From the NCBI RefSeq assembly GCF_001887355.1, contig NZ_MPIN01000010.1, positions 247,303 to 311,302 of the forward strand: DNA of 64,000 bases. Reading direction: 5' to 3'. Source of the stretch: Cystobacter ferrugineus (GTDB lineage: Bacteria; Myxococcota; Myxococcia; Myxococcales; Myxococcaceae). The notes beneath the pieces are model-generated. The model ran no database searches. It was not told the DNA's origin and saw only the letters and a list, made by a program, of their open reading frames with translations. Both the position numbers and the translations under genes were made by a program. Of the stretch, positions 44,620 to 53,436 are shown in pieces. Position 1 is the first letter of the stretch. Every line of letters starts with the position of its first letter.

Positions 44620-45369
44620 TCAGGCGGAGCGGAACTCGGCGGCGAAGCCGAGCAGCCGGCGGATGGCCTGCTCTTGGTCTCCCTGACAGGCGGCGAGGAA
44701 GGGCTGGGCCCATTCCTGGCCCACGGGCACGCCCTTCTCGTCCTGGAGCCAGCGCTCGAAACGCACGTATTCCTCGTCCCGGGCCCCCACGAGTCCCAGG
44801 CACAGGCGATAGCCAGCGATGAGGCCTTCCATGCGCCGCACCGTGATGGGGCCGATGAACAGCCCCAACCGTCCCTCGGTATCGCCAATCTCCCGGCGGA
44901 TCTCCATGAGGAAGTCCAGGGTGGATCGAGGCTCCTGCGTGGGCATCAATTGGGGAACGCGCGTGGCGAACTGGACGTCCTCCGGAATGCGCCAGGAAAT
45001 CGCGGCCAGGTCCTCGGAAGAGAGCGTGCGGAACTCCGCGACGTAATCCAGGTACTTGCGCAGCGCGCGTGTCTGATCACCGCCACATTCGCGCAGGTAG
45101 GCGGGCTCCCAGCCTTCTCCGGGCCAGGCGAGTTTGACATCCCTCAGCCAGACACCGAACAACACGTCCGACCCCTCGTCCACGCCGAGGACATCAAGAC
45201 ATTCGCGGTACCCACCCTTGAAGCAGTTCACCCAATCGACATCGGGCATCCCGATGTACCGATAGGGGCCCACCGGGCGCGTGTCCATGTCCTGACGGAC
45301 GCGCAGCAGCAGTTCCAGCATGGGCACCGCGGGCTTGAGTCCCGCGGGCGAAGGGGTGGATGGATTCAT
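44620..45369 (-). CDS. Hypothetical protein, probable immunity partner of 45366 toxin
   Basis: 249 residues. No signal peptide. Its start overlaps the stop of the upstream toxin gene (ATGA), which is the order and coupling expected of toxin-immunity pairs. Sequence has tryptophan-rich segments (YIGMPDVDWVNCFKGGYREC, FGVWLRDVKLAWPGEGWEP) and two internally similar halves with FLACQGDQ-like and ECGGDQTRAL-like motifs (GGDQTRALRKYLDYVAEF and QGDQEQAIRRLLGFAAEF). I do not recognise the family. Confidence 0.68.
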   Translation of the reverse strand: MNPSTPSPAGLKPAVPMLELLLRVRQDMDTRPVGPYRYIGMPDVDWVNCFKGGYRECLDVLGVDEGSDVLFGVWLRDVKLAWPGEGWEPAYLRECGGDQTRALRKYLDYVAEFRTLSSEDLAAISWRIPEDVQFATRVPQLMPTQEPRSTLDFLMEIRREIGDTEGRLGLFIGPITVRRMEGLIAGYRLCLGLVGARDEEYVRFERWLQDEKGVPVGQEWAQPFLAACQGDQEQAIRRLLGFAAEFRSA

Positions 45370-45929
45370 GGCACCCTCGCCACGGTCTCGACGACCTTCT
45401 CGGTGATCTCCGTGCGTGCACCCAGCCTGCTCATGTACTCCGCCCAGGGCATTCCGGCGGCACCTGTATAGGCGTCATAGGCACGGCCCTGCATCCGGAC
45501 CAGCACGTGGTAGCCCGTGTGGCTGACATTCACGTCCTTGCCATTCACCAGCTTGAACATGATGTACCCAAAATCCTTCTGGGAGCGGGTCGACAGTTGC
45601 ACGAACTCGGGCTTGCCGCCCAACTGGGTGAACGCCGTGTGGAGGCTCTGGGCGACGCCCTGGCACGCCCCCGCCACCTGCTTGCTCGCGTCGAACGACG
45701 CGCGCGCCGCCAACAACCAGGCCGGGGCCTCCTTGCCCGTGGTCAGCACCCAGTAGTCGATGGCCTCCGTCACCTGACCGCGCGCCAGCAGGCTGAAGGT
45801 GTGGGTCCGCAGCGAGTCGGCCGCCACCACCTGTGTGGCCACCACCTCGGCCACGGGAGCCGCCCCGCTCGCCGTCCCGGACAGGCCCACCAGCAGCAAC
45901 ATGGCCACACAGCCACGCAGGAAGTTCAT
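45366..45929 (-). CDS. Exported papain-fold toxin (Tox-PL-2-like)
   Basis: 187 residues from the ATG at 45929. Signal peptide to about residue 22. A helical spacer precedes a C-terminal domain with a candidate catalytic triad: Cys89 in AGACQGVAQSL, His141 in HTGYHVLVRMQGR and Asp152 in AYDAYTGAAGMPWAEY. This order and the GRAYDAYTG...MPW pattern match the papain fold toxin 2 type of polymorphic-toxin domains, though I assign it from motif only. The coupled downstream gene would supply immunity. No anchor or delivery domain is attached, so the export route is unclear. Confidence 0.62.
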   Translation of the reverse strand: MNFLRGCVAMLLLVGLSGTASGAAPVAEVVATQVVAADSLRTHTFSLLARGQVTEAIDYWVLTTGKEAPAWLLAARASFDASKQVAGACQGVAQSLHTAFTQLGGKPEFVQLSTRSQKDFGYIMFKLVNGKDVNVSHTGYHVLVRMQGRAYDAYTGAAGMPWAEYMSRLGARTEITEKVVETVARVP

Positions 45930-45939
45930 GAATATCCAT

Positions 45940-45968
45940 GTTATACCAATGAAACCGGAATTCAAGAA
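45940..45968 (-). promoter_or_regulatory. Candidate promoter of the papain-fold toxin
   Basis: On the minus strand TTCTTG, a 17-base spacer and TATAAC end 10 bases before the ATG, within an AT-richer patch than its surroundings. If used, the transcript would start within a few bases of the ATG, giving a leaderless message. Confidence 0.35.
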
Positions 45969-46086
45969 CCCAACACACCTCGTACGTCATGCCCCTCCCA
46001 CCAGGATGGAAAAGTCAGGTGACGCCGAGGGCCGCTGACTCCAGGTCGGTGGCATGCGCCGCTTCCGGCGGGTATAGGGACCGGCC

Positions 46087-46911
46087 ATGACAGCCCCCCT
46101 GCACGGTCCCCCCTTCGCCACCTCCACCACCTGGAACGCGCTCGGAGAGGGGCGCTATGCCGGACGCATCCTCCCCCACTGGTTCCAGGGACGCGGCTCC
46201 TACGGCGGATTGATTGGCGGCGCGCTCCTGCGCTCGATGATGCGCGAGCTGAACGAGCCCGAGCGCATGCCGCGCTCGTTCACCGTGCACTTCTGCGCCC
46301 CCGTCACCGACCAGGACGCGCTCATCACCGTGCGCCTGGAGCGCGCCGGGCGTCAGGTCTCGCACCTGTCGGCGCGGCTGGAGCAGGGCGGACAGGTGGC
46401 GAGCCTGGCGAGCGCCACCTTCGCCACCGCGCGCGACACGCCGCTCGTCTTCACCGAGGCGCGCCCACCCCAGGTGCCTGCGCCCCACGAGCTCTCCTCC
46501 ATGCCCTCCGAGGGGCTGCCCGCCTTCTGTGCCCAGTTCGACTACCGCTGGTGCGTGGGCTCGCCGCCCTACTCCGGAGCCACCGAGGCGCGGCTGGGCG
46601 GGTGGATCCGCCCGCGCGTGCCCGAGCCGCTCGACGCGCCGCTCGTGGTGGGCCTGCTGGATGCCTACCCTCCGGCGGCGTTCGCCCGCGTGGACGGCTT
46701 CGCCACGGGCGCCACCATGGACTACACGGTGCACTTCTACGCGCCCCTGCCGCTCGCCTCCGCCTCGCCCGAGGCCTTCTACCTGCGCGCGGGCCAGTCC
46801 CGGCACGCCGCGCTCGGCTACGCGGATGAGATCGCCGACCTGTGGAGCCAGGACGGCCAGCTCCTCGCCCAGCTCCGGCAGATGGCGGCCATCTTCCCCC
46901 AGACGCGCTGA
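46087..46911 (+). CDS. Acyl-CoA thioesterase, double hot-dog (TesB-like)
   Basis: 274 residues. Two hot-dog halves: the first has WFQGRGSYGGLIGGALLRSM and RSFTVHFCAPV, the second has YTVHFYAPL and ends near ALGYADEIADLWSQDGQLL. The order matches thioesterase-like proteins (4HBT_3 type) acting on acyl-CoA. Cytoplasmic. Single gene; the 121 bases after it hold only the leader of the next gene. Confidence 0.87.
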   Translation: MTAPLHGPPFATSTTWNALGEGRYAGRILPHWFQGRGSYGGLIGGALLRSMMRELNEPERMPRSFTVHFCAPVTDQDALITVRLERAGRQVSHLSARLEQGGQVASLASATFATARDTPLVFTEARPPQVPAPHELSSMPSEGLPAFCAQFDYRWCVGSPPYSGATEARLGGWIRPRVPEPLDAPLVVGLLDAYPPAAFARVDGFATGATMDYTVHFYAPLPLASASPEAFYLRAGQSRHAALGYADEIADLWSQDGQLLAQLRQMAAIFPQTR

Positions 46912-47032
46912 GCGGCGCACCCGCGCCAGAGGTGACTTCCTCTCGCGGCGAGGCTCGGGTAGTTTGCGCCGCCCGGCGTGCCGTGCCCCGCGCGCGGCAC
47001 GCCGCGATCACCCCCCCGAGGTTCCCCTACAC

Positions 47033-47530
47033 ATGGCAAGGATTTCCCAGGATCAGACCCAGGAGCGCCGCGCGTTCCTGCTCGAGCTCTTCCGCTCCCA
47101 GCCGGACATCAGCCGCAACGAGGCGATGGAGGCGTACAAGGACCGCTTCGGCGCCTCGCTCAACGCCAAGACGTTCAACGAGCTGCGTGAGCAGGCGCTG
47201 AGCGAGGTGGAAGCCCGCGCCGACCGGGCCGAGGAGTCCCAGCCGGAAGCCGACACCGACACCGACGCCGACGCTCCCGCCGAGGAGCCCGCGGTCTCGC
47301 CGCTGCGCGTGGTGCCCACCGTCGAGTCCGCCGCCGGCGCGCCTCCCGCGGCGAAGAAGCCCAAGCCCGGCAAGGGCGCGGGCGCGAAGAACGTGTTCGT
47401 GGACGCCACGCAGGAGCAGCTCCAGTTCCTCGAGCGCGTGGTGCACCAGCTCCAGGAGGCCGGGGCGAGCAACATCCGCATCGACCACGGCACGGAGCGC
47501 TGGATGGTGCTCACCGTGGACGCGAAGTAG
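47033..47530 (+). CDS. Conserved myxobacterial hypothetical protein
   Basis: 165 residues. A helical N-terminus (RISQDQTQERRAFLLELFRS, DISRNEAMEAYKDRFG) resembles a helix-turn-helix-like fold. A disordered acidic/Ala-Pro linker with repeated D-T-D-A follows. The C-terminal ~50 residues are conserved-looking (QEQLQFLERVVHQLQEAGAS, RWMVLTVDAK). Possibly a nucleic-acid-binding protein with a separate C-domain, but unassigned. Confidence 0.7.
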   Translation: MARISQDQTQERRAFLLELFRSQPDISRNEAMEAYKDRFGASLNAKTFNELREQALSEVEARADRAEESQPEADTDTDADAPAEEPAVSPLRVVPTVESAAGAPPAAKKPKPGKGAGAKNVFVDATQEQLQFLERVVHQLQEAGASNIRIDHGTERWMVLTVDAK

Positions 47531-47557
47531 CGCGCACACGGCGCCGTCCTCCCGAGG

Positions 47558-47583
47558 GCCCGCGCGGGGAAGACCGCGCGGGC
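47558..47583. terminator. Convergent hairpin
   Basis: GCCCGCGCGG and CCGCGCGGGC form a perfect 10-bp stem with a six-base purine-rich loop (GGAAGA), between the rightward 47033 gene and the leftward MFS gene. Confidence 0.6.
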
Positions 47584-47589
47584 GGCCTC

Positions 47590-48909
47590 TCAGAAGTCGT
47601 TGCCTTCCAGGTGCAGCGCGGGCGCCGGACGGTGCCCCGGGTCCACCACGCACGGGGCCTCGGTGGCCTCGAAGGCGCGCGGGCGCAACAGCCGCAGGGT
47701 GAGCACGAGCGCGAGGAACCCCAGCGCGCAGCCCCCGGTGACGAGGCGCACGCCCCAGCGATCGGCGAGCAGGCCCTGCAACCACACCCCCGCGGCGTAC
47801 CCCACGGCGATCATCGTGCTGTAGAGGCTGCTGATGCGGCCCTGGAGCTCGTGCGGCACGCGGAGCTGGCACGTGGTGTTGATGCTGGTGAGCGTGGCCA
47901 TGTAGAGCGCGCCCAGGCCGACGATGGCGAGCGCCGCGGCGTGCAGCGTGGGCGTCATCCAGTACACCGCCGCCATGGGCCCGATGAGGAGGACGCACGC
48001 CTCGAGCAGGCGCCGGCGCCCCAGCCGCTCGATGAGGGGCCCGAGCAGCATCGCCGCGAGCACCGCGCCCACGCCCTGCATGGTGACGAGCAGCGAGGTG
48101 GCCGCCGCCCCCTGCTGGAAGACGCGGATGGCGAACACCGGCACCAGGCCGATGAAGGGCGCCACGAGCGCCGACACGGCCAGCGCGCCCAGCATGGCCA
48201 GGCGGATGCCCGCGTCGTCCCGGGCCACCTCGGCGCCGCGCCGGATGCCGGACCACAAGGGCTCGTGCCGCCGCGCGCCCGTACGCGCCGAGGGCCGCAC
48301 GTGCCAGAGCGCCACGAGCACCGCCACGAAGGACAGCGTGTTGATGGCCAGCGCCCAGGCGATGCCTCCCGCGGCGAGCACGCCCGCGGCGATCGCCGGG
48401 CCCATGATGCGCCCGAGGTTGTACTGCGCCGAGTTGAGGCTCACCGCGCTCGACAGATCCTCCGGGGGCACCGACTGGGCGATGAGCGCGGAGAAGGCCG
48501 GGTTGATGAGGCTGTTGGTGCACCCGTTGAGCAGCGACAGCACGGCCACGGCGGGCACGGTGAGCCGGCCGGTGAGCGCGAGCACCGTGAGCACCAGCGC
48601 CAGCAGCGCCTGCACGAGCGTGCCCGCGGCGACCCACTTGCGCCGATCGAACCGGTCCGCGAGCGCTCCGCCCACCGGAGACAGCACCACCGCGGGCAGG
48701 AAGGCCAGGGCGGCGATGCCTCCGGTGGCCTCGGCGCGGCCCGTCACCGTGGTGACGAAGACGCCCAGTGCGAGCGTCTCCATCCACGTGCCGATGTTGG
48801 AGACGAGCGTTCCCCACCAGACGTGAACGAAATCCCGATGCCCGAAGGCCCGGAGCGACGAATAGCGAGACAAATGAAGGGCGCGCACGGCCCTCCCTTT
48901 GTATCGCAT
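47590..48909 (-). CDS. MFS exporter, EntS-like (MFS_3)
   Basis: 439 residues with twelve hydrophobic helices. The N-terminal FGHRDFVHVWWGTLVSNIGTW, the loop GALADRFDRRKWVAAG and LNSAQYNLGRIMGPAIAAG are typical of the MFS_3 group that includes enterobactin exporter EntS. It likely exports a small metabolite, but no siderophore cluster is adjacent. Start ATG at 48909. The 145 bp between it and the CapA-like gene is the least GC-rich nearby and should contain its promoter. Confidence 0.88.
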   Translation of the reverse strand: MRYKGRAVRALHLSRYSSLRAFGHRDFVHVWWGTLVSNIGTWMETLALGVFVTTVTGRAEATGGIAALAFLPAVVLSPVGGALADRFDRRKWVAAGTLVQALLALVLTVLALTGRLTVPAVAVLSLLNGCTNSLINPAFSALIAQSVPPEDLSSAVSLNSAQYNLGRIMGPAIAAGVLAAGGIAWALAINTLSFVAVLVALWHVRPSARTGARRHEPLWSGIRRGAEVARDDAGIRLAMLGALAVSALVAPFIGLVPVFAIRVFQQGAAATSLLVTMQGVGAVLAAMLLGPLIERLGRRRLLEACVLLIGPMAAVYWMTPTLHAAALAIVGLGALYMATLTSINTTCQLRVPHELQGRISSLYSTMIAVGYAAGVWLQGLLADRWGVRLVTGGCALGFLALVLTLRLLRPRAFEATEAPCVVDPGHRPAPALHLEGNDF

Positions 48910-49054
48910 CCGCCGCTTCTTCGCAGGCCCCCCCCTTGGGATGACAGGAAATGCACGCTCGCCGCCCCGCTCGCGAGCGTCACGCCATTCTTTTCAATCC
49001 CAGCACATTCGTGGGGGTCCCAATCGCTTGCAAGGAAAACAGTTGGAGCACGGA

Positions 49055-50650
49055 TTACTTCACTTCACGCGAGGCGGAGACCTTGCGGGGAGTGATGCGG
49101 CCGTCGGGGGCGACCTGGGCGCCGGTGGTGGGGAAGTCCTCGTTGGTGAGGCGGCGCACGAGCGGGAGCACCTCGCCCGAGGGGTCCGGCTGGGGGATGC
49201 CGCGGCCCTCCTGGCGCGTGGGCAACAGGCGCCCGGAGAGGAAACGGCCCTGGGCGTCGAGCTCCACGTCGGCGATCATCCCCAGGCCCTGGGGCCCCTT
49301 GAGGTTGAAGGAGCCATAGGTGGCGAAGTTGCCCAGGGAGTAGAGGATGAGCTTGTCCTTGTAGAACTCGAGCGCGCGCACGACGTGGGGGCCATGGCCG
49401 ATGACGAGGTCGGCGCCCGCGTCGATGACGGTGTGGGTGAAGGCGCGCAGGTCGCCCCGGTTCTCGCCGTAGAACATCTCGGTGCCCTGGGGGATGTTGA
49501 GCGCCTTGCCCCCCTCGGCGCCGCCATGGAAGGAGACGAGCACCAGGTCATGCGCGGCCTTGACCTGGCGCACCAGGGCGGCGGCGGTGGCGTGGTTGTT
49601 GACGTGGTTGCAGTTGGGCGAGGTGTGGAAGGCCACCATGCCCACGCGCAGGCCGTTCTTCTCCACGGTGGCGACGGTGCCGGCGGGGCCGCTCCAGGCG
49701 ATGCCGAGTGAATCGAGCGTGGCCTCGGTCTCGCGGCGGCACAGCTCGCCGAAGTCGCCCGAGTGGTTGTTGGCGGTGGAGGCCAGGTCCACGCCCGCGT
49801 CCTGGAGGTAGCGGCCATAGTGCGTGGGCGAGCGGAACGCGTAGCAGTTGCCCCCGCGGCGGCACTTCTGCGTCTCGCCGTGGTCGCACAGGGGCCCCTC
49901 GAGGTTGATGAAGGTGAGGTCCGCGTCGCGCAGCAGCGGCGCCACCGCGGCGAGGCTCGCGGCGCCATCATCCGGGGGCAGGAGGCCCTCGGGGAAGGAG
50001 GTGCCGAGCATCACGTCGCCCACGGCGCGGATGCGCAGGCGGGCGTCGGCGGGAGGCGGCGGGCGCGAGGCCGGGGGCGCCGCGGGCTCGGCGAGCTGCC
50101 GCTGGAGGGCCGTCTGGCCGCGGGCCTGGGTGAGGGCGTCCTCCAGGTCCGGGTGGGCGGGGTCCAACCGCTGCACCACGCTCCACGCGGCGAGCGCCTC
50201 CTGCCAGCGGTTGAGCAGCGAATACGCCCAGCCGAGCTCCCACTGGCAGTCCACGCGCTCGGGGGCGGCGCGGGCGCAGGCGGAGAAGGCCTCGAGGGCG
50301 GCGGGGGCGTCCTTGGCCTTGAGGGCCTCGACGCCCCGGGCGTAGAGCGCGTCCACCTCGGCGGCGGAGGTGGCCAGGGGAGCGGCGTCGGCCGGCGCGG
50401 AAGCGGCGGGGGGAGCAGGAGGCGCGGGCGGAGCCGGGGGCGCCGCCTCGGAGGCCGCGGCGGGAGGCGCGGGCGGAGCCGGGGGCGCCGGCATCGGAGG
50501 CACGTTGGCCTCGGGGGGAACCGACGGGGCGTCGGAGAAGGGACGGCGGATGGGCTCGGCGACGGAAGCGCGCCAGTTGGCGCAGCCTCCGAGGGAGGAG
50601 AGCGCGAGCACGGAGAGCAGGAGGGAGCGAGAGCGCATGCGGGCGCGCAT
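49055..50650 (-). CDS. CapA-family lipoprotein with TPR region
   Basis: 531 residues. Lipobox SLGGCAN (Cys23), a long Pro/Ala-rich tether (about 45-90), a TPR-like helical region (ARGVEALKAKDAPAALEAFS) and a C-terminal CapA/PGA_cap metallophosphatase-like domain with AVGDVMLGTSFPE, TFINLEGPL, STANNHSGDFG and VIGHGPHVVRALEFY. In Bacillus, CapA takes part in poly-gamma-glutamate capsule synthesis; here a cell-envelope role is likely but the polymer is unknown. An ATG four codons inside is also possible. Confidence 0.87.
   Translation of the reverse strand: MRARMRSRSLLLSVLALSSLGGCANWRASVAEPIRRPFSDAPSVPPEANVPPMPAPPAPPAPPAAASEAAPPAPPAPPAPPAASAPADAAPLATSAAEVDALYARGVEALKAKDAPAALEAFSACARAAPERVDCQWELGWAYSLLNRWQEALAAWSVVQRLDPAHPDLEDALTQARGQTALQRQLAEPAAPPASRPPPPADARLRIRAVGDVMLGTSFPEGLLPPDDGAASLAAVAPLLRDADLTFINLEGPLCDHGETQKCRRGGNCYAFRSPTHYGRYLQDAGVDLASTANNHSGDFGELCRRETEATLDSLGIAWSGPAGTVATVEKNGLRVGMVAFHTSPNCNHVNNHATAAALVRQVKAAHDLVLVSFHGGAEGGKALNIPQGTEMFYGENRGDLRAFTHTVIDAGADLVIGHGPHVVRALEFYKDKLILYSLGNFATYGSFNLKGPQGLGMIADVELDAQGRFLSGRLLPTRQEGRGIPQPDPSGEVLPLVRRLTNEDFPTTGAQVAPDGRITPRKVSASREVK
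50420..50490. repeat. 26-bp direct repeat, 45-bp period
   Basis: The same 26 bases beginning AGGCGCGGGCGGAGCC occur at 50420-50445 and 50465-50490 inside the CapA-like gene, encoding the Pro/Ala/Ala-Pro tether. Recombination between copies would change the linker by 15 residues. Confidence 0.85.
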
Positions 50651-50766
50651 CTTAAGGGGCGCGGGGGCGGAGGAGGGGAGGAGAGCGCGGGGGCGGGGTG
50701 TGCTCGACGGAAGGGCGGCCGGGCGGGAGGCGGCGCCAGGGGAGAGGGGCCTATACTGCGCGCTTC

Positions 50767-51936
50767 ATGTCCTCGCCCGCTCCCGCGCTCTCCTCCCCGG
50801 CGGCTTCGTCCGCTCCGGCCGTCCGCTTCGATGGGCTGTGGCTGTTCTCGCCCCGGGTGGACGTGAGCCTGGTGCTGGTGCCCGCGCTGCTCACGCTCGT
50901 GGCGGTGTGGCTGGCGGACACGACGGGGGAGGGGCACCACGGGTACTCGTGGGCGCTCGGACGGTGGGCGTCGCAGTACGTGCTCTTCAATGGCACGCAC
51001 GTCATCCTCACCTTCCTGCTGGTGGGCACGCGGCGCGAGCTGTTGCGCACCACGCCCTCGCAGGGGTGGCTGCTCCTGGGAGCCTCCTCGGGGGTGTTCG
51101 CGGGGTGCCTGGGGGTGCTGTGGTACGCGGGCCAGCACGCGCCCCAGCTCAACCTGATGCTCGCCGCGTGCATCCACCTGCTGGCGGCGCACCACACGCT
51201 GTCGCAGGTGAAGGGGCTGTGGGCGCTGCATGGGCTGCGGGCCCGGGCGTCGGGAGCACCCGCGCTGGGCGAGGCCGAGCGGCGGCTGCAGCGGGTGTTC
51301 GTCCCGCTCGCGCTGGTGCTGATGATGGCGCGCACGCTGGCGGTGCCGGTGACGGACGCGGCGGGGGACGTGCCGCTGGTGAACGTGGGGCAGGCGGAGA
51401 ACGGGGCGCTGCCGTACGCGACGACGTGGGTGCTGCTCGGGGTGTGGGCGGTGTTCGCGGGGCGGATGGTCCAGGCGCTGCGGGGGCCCTCGGGGATGAG
51501 CGGCCCGAGGCGGCTGTACGTGCTGAGCCACGTGGCGGTGGTGGCGGTGTACCTGGTGTGGCCGGCGTGGGGCGTGGTGCTCAGCGCGGGCATCCACGGT
51601 TTGGAGTACCTCTTCCTCACGGGGCGGATGCTCGAGCCCACGCCGGGGGAGCCGGACGCGCGGCTGCGCGGGGGCGGGGTATGGGCGGCGATGCTCGGGG
51701 TGATGCTGCCGCTCATCCTCGTGGGCGTGGCGCAGAGCCCCTTCGTGCCGCTGGTGGACTCGGCGACGGGGGGCGCGGCCACGCGCTGGCTGTTGGGCCA
51801 GGAGCCGCTGTGGACGCTCGGAGTGACGGTGACCAACGCGCTGGTGCTCGCGCACTACTTCGCCGATGCCTTCCTCTACCGTTTCCGGATTCCCCGGGTG
51901 CGCGAGGTGACGCTCGGGAGGCTCGGCCTCGCATGA
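50767..51936 (+). CDS. Polytopic membrane protein of unknown function
   Basis: 389 residues from the ATG at 50767. About nine hydrophobic helices contain several conserved-type histidines (GEGHHGYSW, NGTHVIL, CIHLLAAHHTLSQ, GIHGLEYLFL). The C-terminus carries LVLAHYFADAFLYRFR followed by REVTLGRLGLA, the H-x3-D-x3-[WY]R pattern seen in a family of uncharacterised membrane proteins. Its TGA overlaps an ATG (51933) that was the original start of the following toxin gene. A diverged copy of its last 90 bp lies at 54940-55029. Confidence 0.82.
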   Translation: MSSPAPALSSPAASSAPAVRFDGLWLFSPRVDVSLVLVPALLTLVAVWLADTTGEGHHGYSWALGRWASQYVLFNGTHVILTFLLVGTRRELLRTTPSQGWLLLGASSGVFAGCLGVLWYAGQHAPQLNLMLAACIHLLAAHHTLSQVKGLWALHGLRARASGAPALGEAERRLQRVFVPLALVLMMARTLAVPVTDAAGDVPLVNVGQAENGALPYATTWVLLGVWAVFAGRMVQALRGPSGMSGPRRLYVLSHVAVVAVYLVWPAWGVVLSAGIHGLEYLFLTGRMLEPTPGEPDARLRGGGVWAAMLGVMLPLILVGVAQSPFVPLVDSATGGAATRWLLGQEPLWTLGVTVTNALVLAHYFADAFLYRFRIPRVREVTLGRLGLA

Positions 51937-51949
51937 GAAACCAGACCTG

Positions 51950-53428
51950 GTGGGGCGGCTGGCCGCTCATCGCATGGAGCCGCGCGCTGTGCCCACCCGG
52001 CCGGTGCCCATCTCCCCGGGCGAGTTCCAGCAAACCTTCCGGCGGCTCGCCCGCGACGTGCGGCTGGCGCACAGAAGGCCACGGGAGGCCGCCCACGCGT
52101 TGCTGCGCCCCTCGCGTGAGCCGCGGCAAGACACCGAGACGGTGGAGAGCGGGGGCGACTGGGAATGGGAGACGTACCGGGGCCGGGGCTACACCCTCGT
52201 GCCACGAAACCAGCCGGGCCCGGTGTTGCTCACCCCCATGGCCGACGACGCCCTGAAGGCCTGGTACCTGAAGTGGTGTGAACGCCGGGGCGGCGGAGAC
52301 TGCCTGGGCCTGCTGGACGATGGGCCCTATCTGCGCGCGGATGACCGGCGGGTGCTCGCCCTCGCCCTCGCCTTGGGCCCGGTGCTCGACGAGACCTGGC
52401 GGGCCCTGGCGCACGAGCTGATGGATGTGAGGGCGATGGTGTCCCTGGCCGTCTGGACGGTGTCAATCTATTGCATGATGTGGGTGGTGCCCGAGCCCAC
52501 CACCAAGGCACTGGCCGCGGGACTGACGGTGATTCTGATGGCGTGGCTGGGGTTGGAGACGGTGTGGGGGCTGATGGACGGGTACAGCCGCATGGCCGTG
52601 GCGGCGCACGAAGCCACCACCTTCGAGGAACTGCGCGCGGCGGGTGACACGTTCGGGAAGGTGCTGGGCGAGGACGCGGCGCGGGCGATGCTCCTGGCGG
52701 TGGCCTCGCTCACCGGGCGCACGATGGGCGAGGTGGCGGCGCGGGTGAAGTCGCTTCCGGGCTTTGGCCTCGCGAGGAAACAGTGGAAGGCCCAGGGCGG
52801 AGCCGCCGTCATGAGCCGGGTGGAAGCCGAGGAGACGGCACTGGCACGAGAGGGAGCCCTGGCACGGGCGGTGGAGGCGGTGGAGATGGTGGCGACGTCT
52901 CCACAGGGAGGCTTCGCGGTGGTGATGCTCAAGCGTGGGCCGGGCGGAGGAGCGGGAAAGGCTCCTGGGGGCCGCTCTTGGGCAACCATCATGCGTCACC
53001 GGGGCGGCAACCAACAGGTGGAACTCAGCGATGGCCAATACTGGCATCTGCCACGTGGCAGGTCGGTGGCGGACATTCCCACCCAGGACACGGTGGGGGA
53101 CCAACTCCAAAAGGCAGTGACCCGGGCGGCCGAAGAATGGGGACCCCAGCACCTCACCGATAACGAGCGCCGAGCCATCCAGGCAGCCACGGAAAAGGGC
53201 CGCTCCTGGCTGGCGCGGTTACTGGAGCGCGAGGCCCGAGGCCGCTTCGTGGAAGAAAGGGTCTCCCGACAGTTCAAGCATCTCTATGACTTCAGCCGGA
53301 ACAGGGGTGTAGACGTGATTGACCCCAAGACAGGCACTCGGTACGAGATTCTCTCAGGAACGGAGTCGAACCTGGCACGGCATGGCAGGCGCATGCCCGG
53401 CGAGTTCTTCCGGATGCTCACCTTCTAG
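51950..53428 (+). CDS. SitA5-like polymorphic toxin, copy 2, export signal lost
   Basis: 492 residues in the toxin frame from a GTG at 51950 (ATG at 51974). The escort region with WCERRGGGDCLGLL, the hydrophobic hairpin and the terminal GVDVID ... YEILSGTESN domain match copy 1 along the whole length. The signal peptide and lipobox cysteine are missing. An ATG at 51933, overlapping the previous stop, begins MRNQTWWGGWPLIAW, which looks like the old signal start, but it is in another frame and breaks within about 20 codons. A deletion of roughly the signal plus linker, with a frame change, explains this. The protein would stay cytoplasmic if made. Confidence 0.72.
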   Translation: MGRLAAHRMEPRAVPTRPVPISPGEFQQTFRRLARDVRLAHRRPREAAHALLRPSREPRQDTETVESGGDWEWETYRGRGYTLVPRNQPGPVLLTPMADDALKAWYLKWCERRGGGDCLGLLDDGPYLRADDRRVLALALALGPVLDETWRALAHELMDVRAMVSLAVWTVSIYCMMWVVPEPTTKALAAGLTVILMAWLGLETVWGLMDGYSRMAVAAHEATTFEELRAAGDTFGKVLGEDAARAMLLAVASLTGRTMGEVAARVKSLPGFGLARKQWKAQGGAAVMSRVEAEETALAREGALARAVEAVEMVATSPQGGFAVVMLKRGPGGGAGKAPGGRSWATIMRHRGGNQQVELSDGQYWHLPRGRSVADIPTQDTVGDQLQKAVTRAAEEWGPQHLTDNERRAIQAATEKGRSWLARLLEREARGRFVEERVSRQFKHLYDFSRNRGVDVIDPKTGTRYEILSGTESNLARHGRRMPGEFFRMLTF

Positions 53429-53436
53429 GGCGGCGC

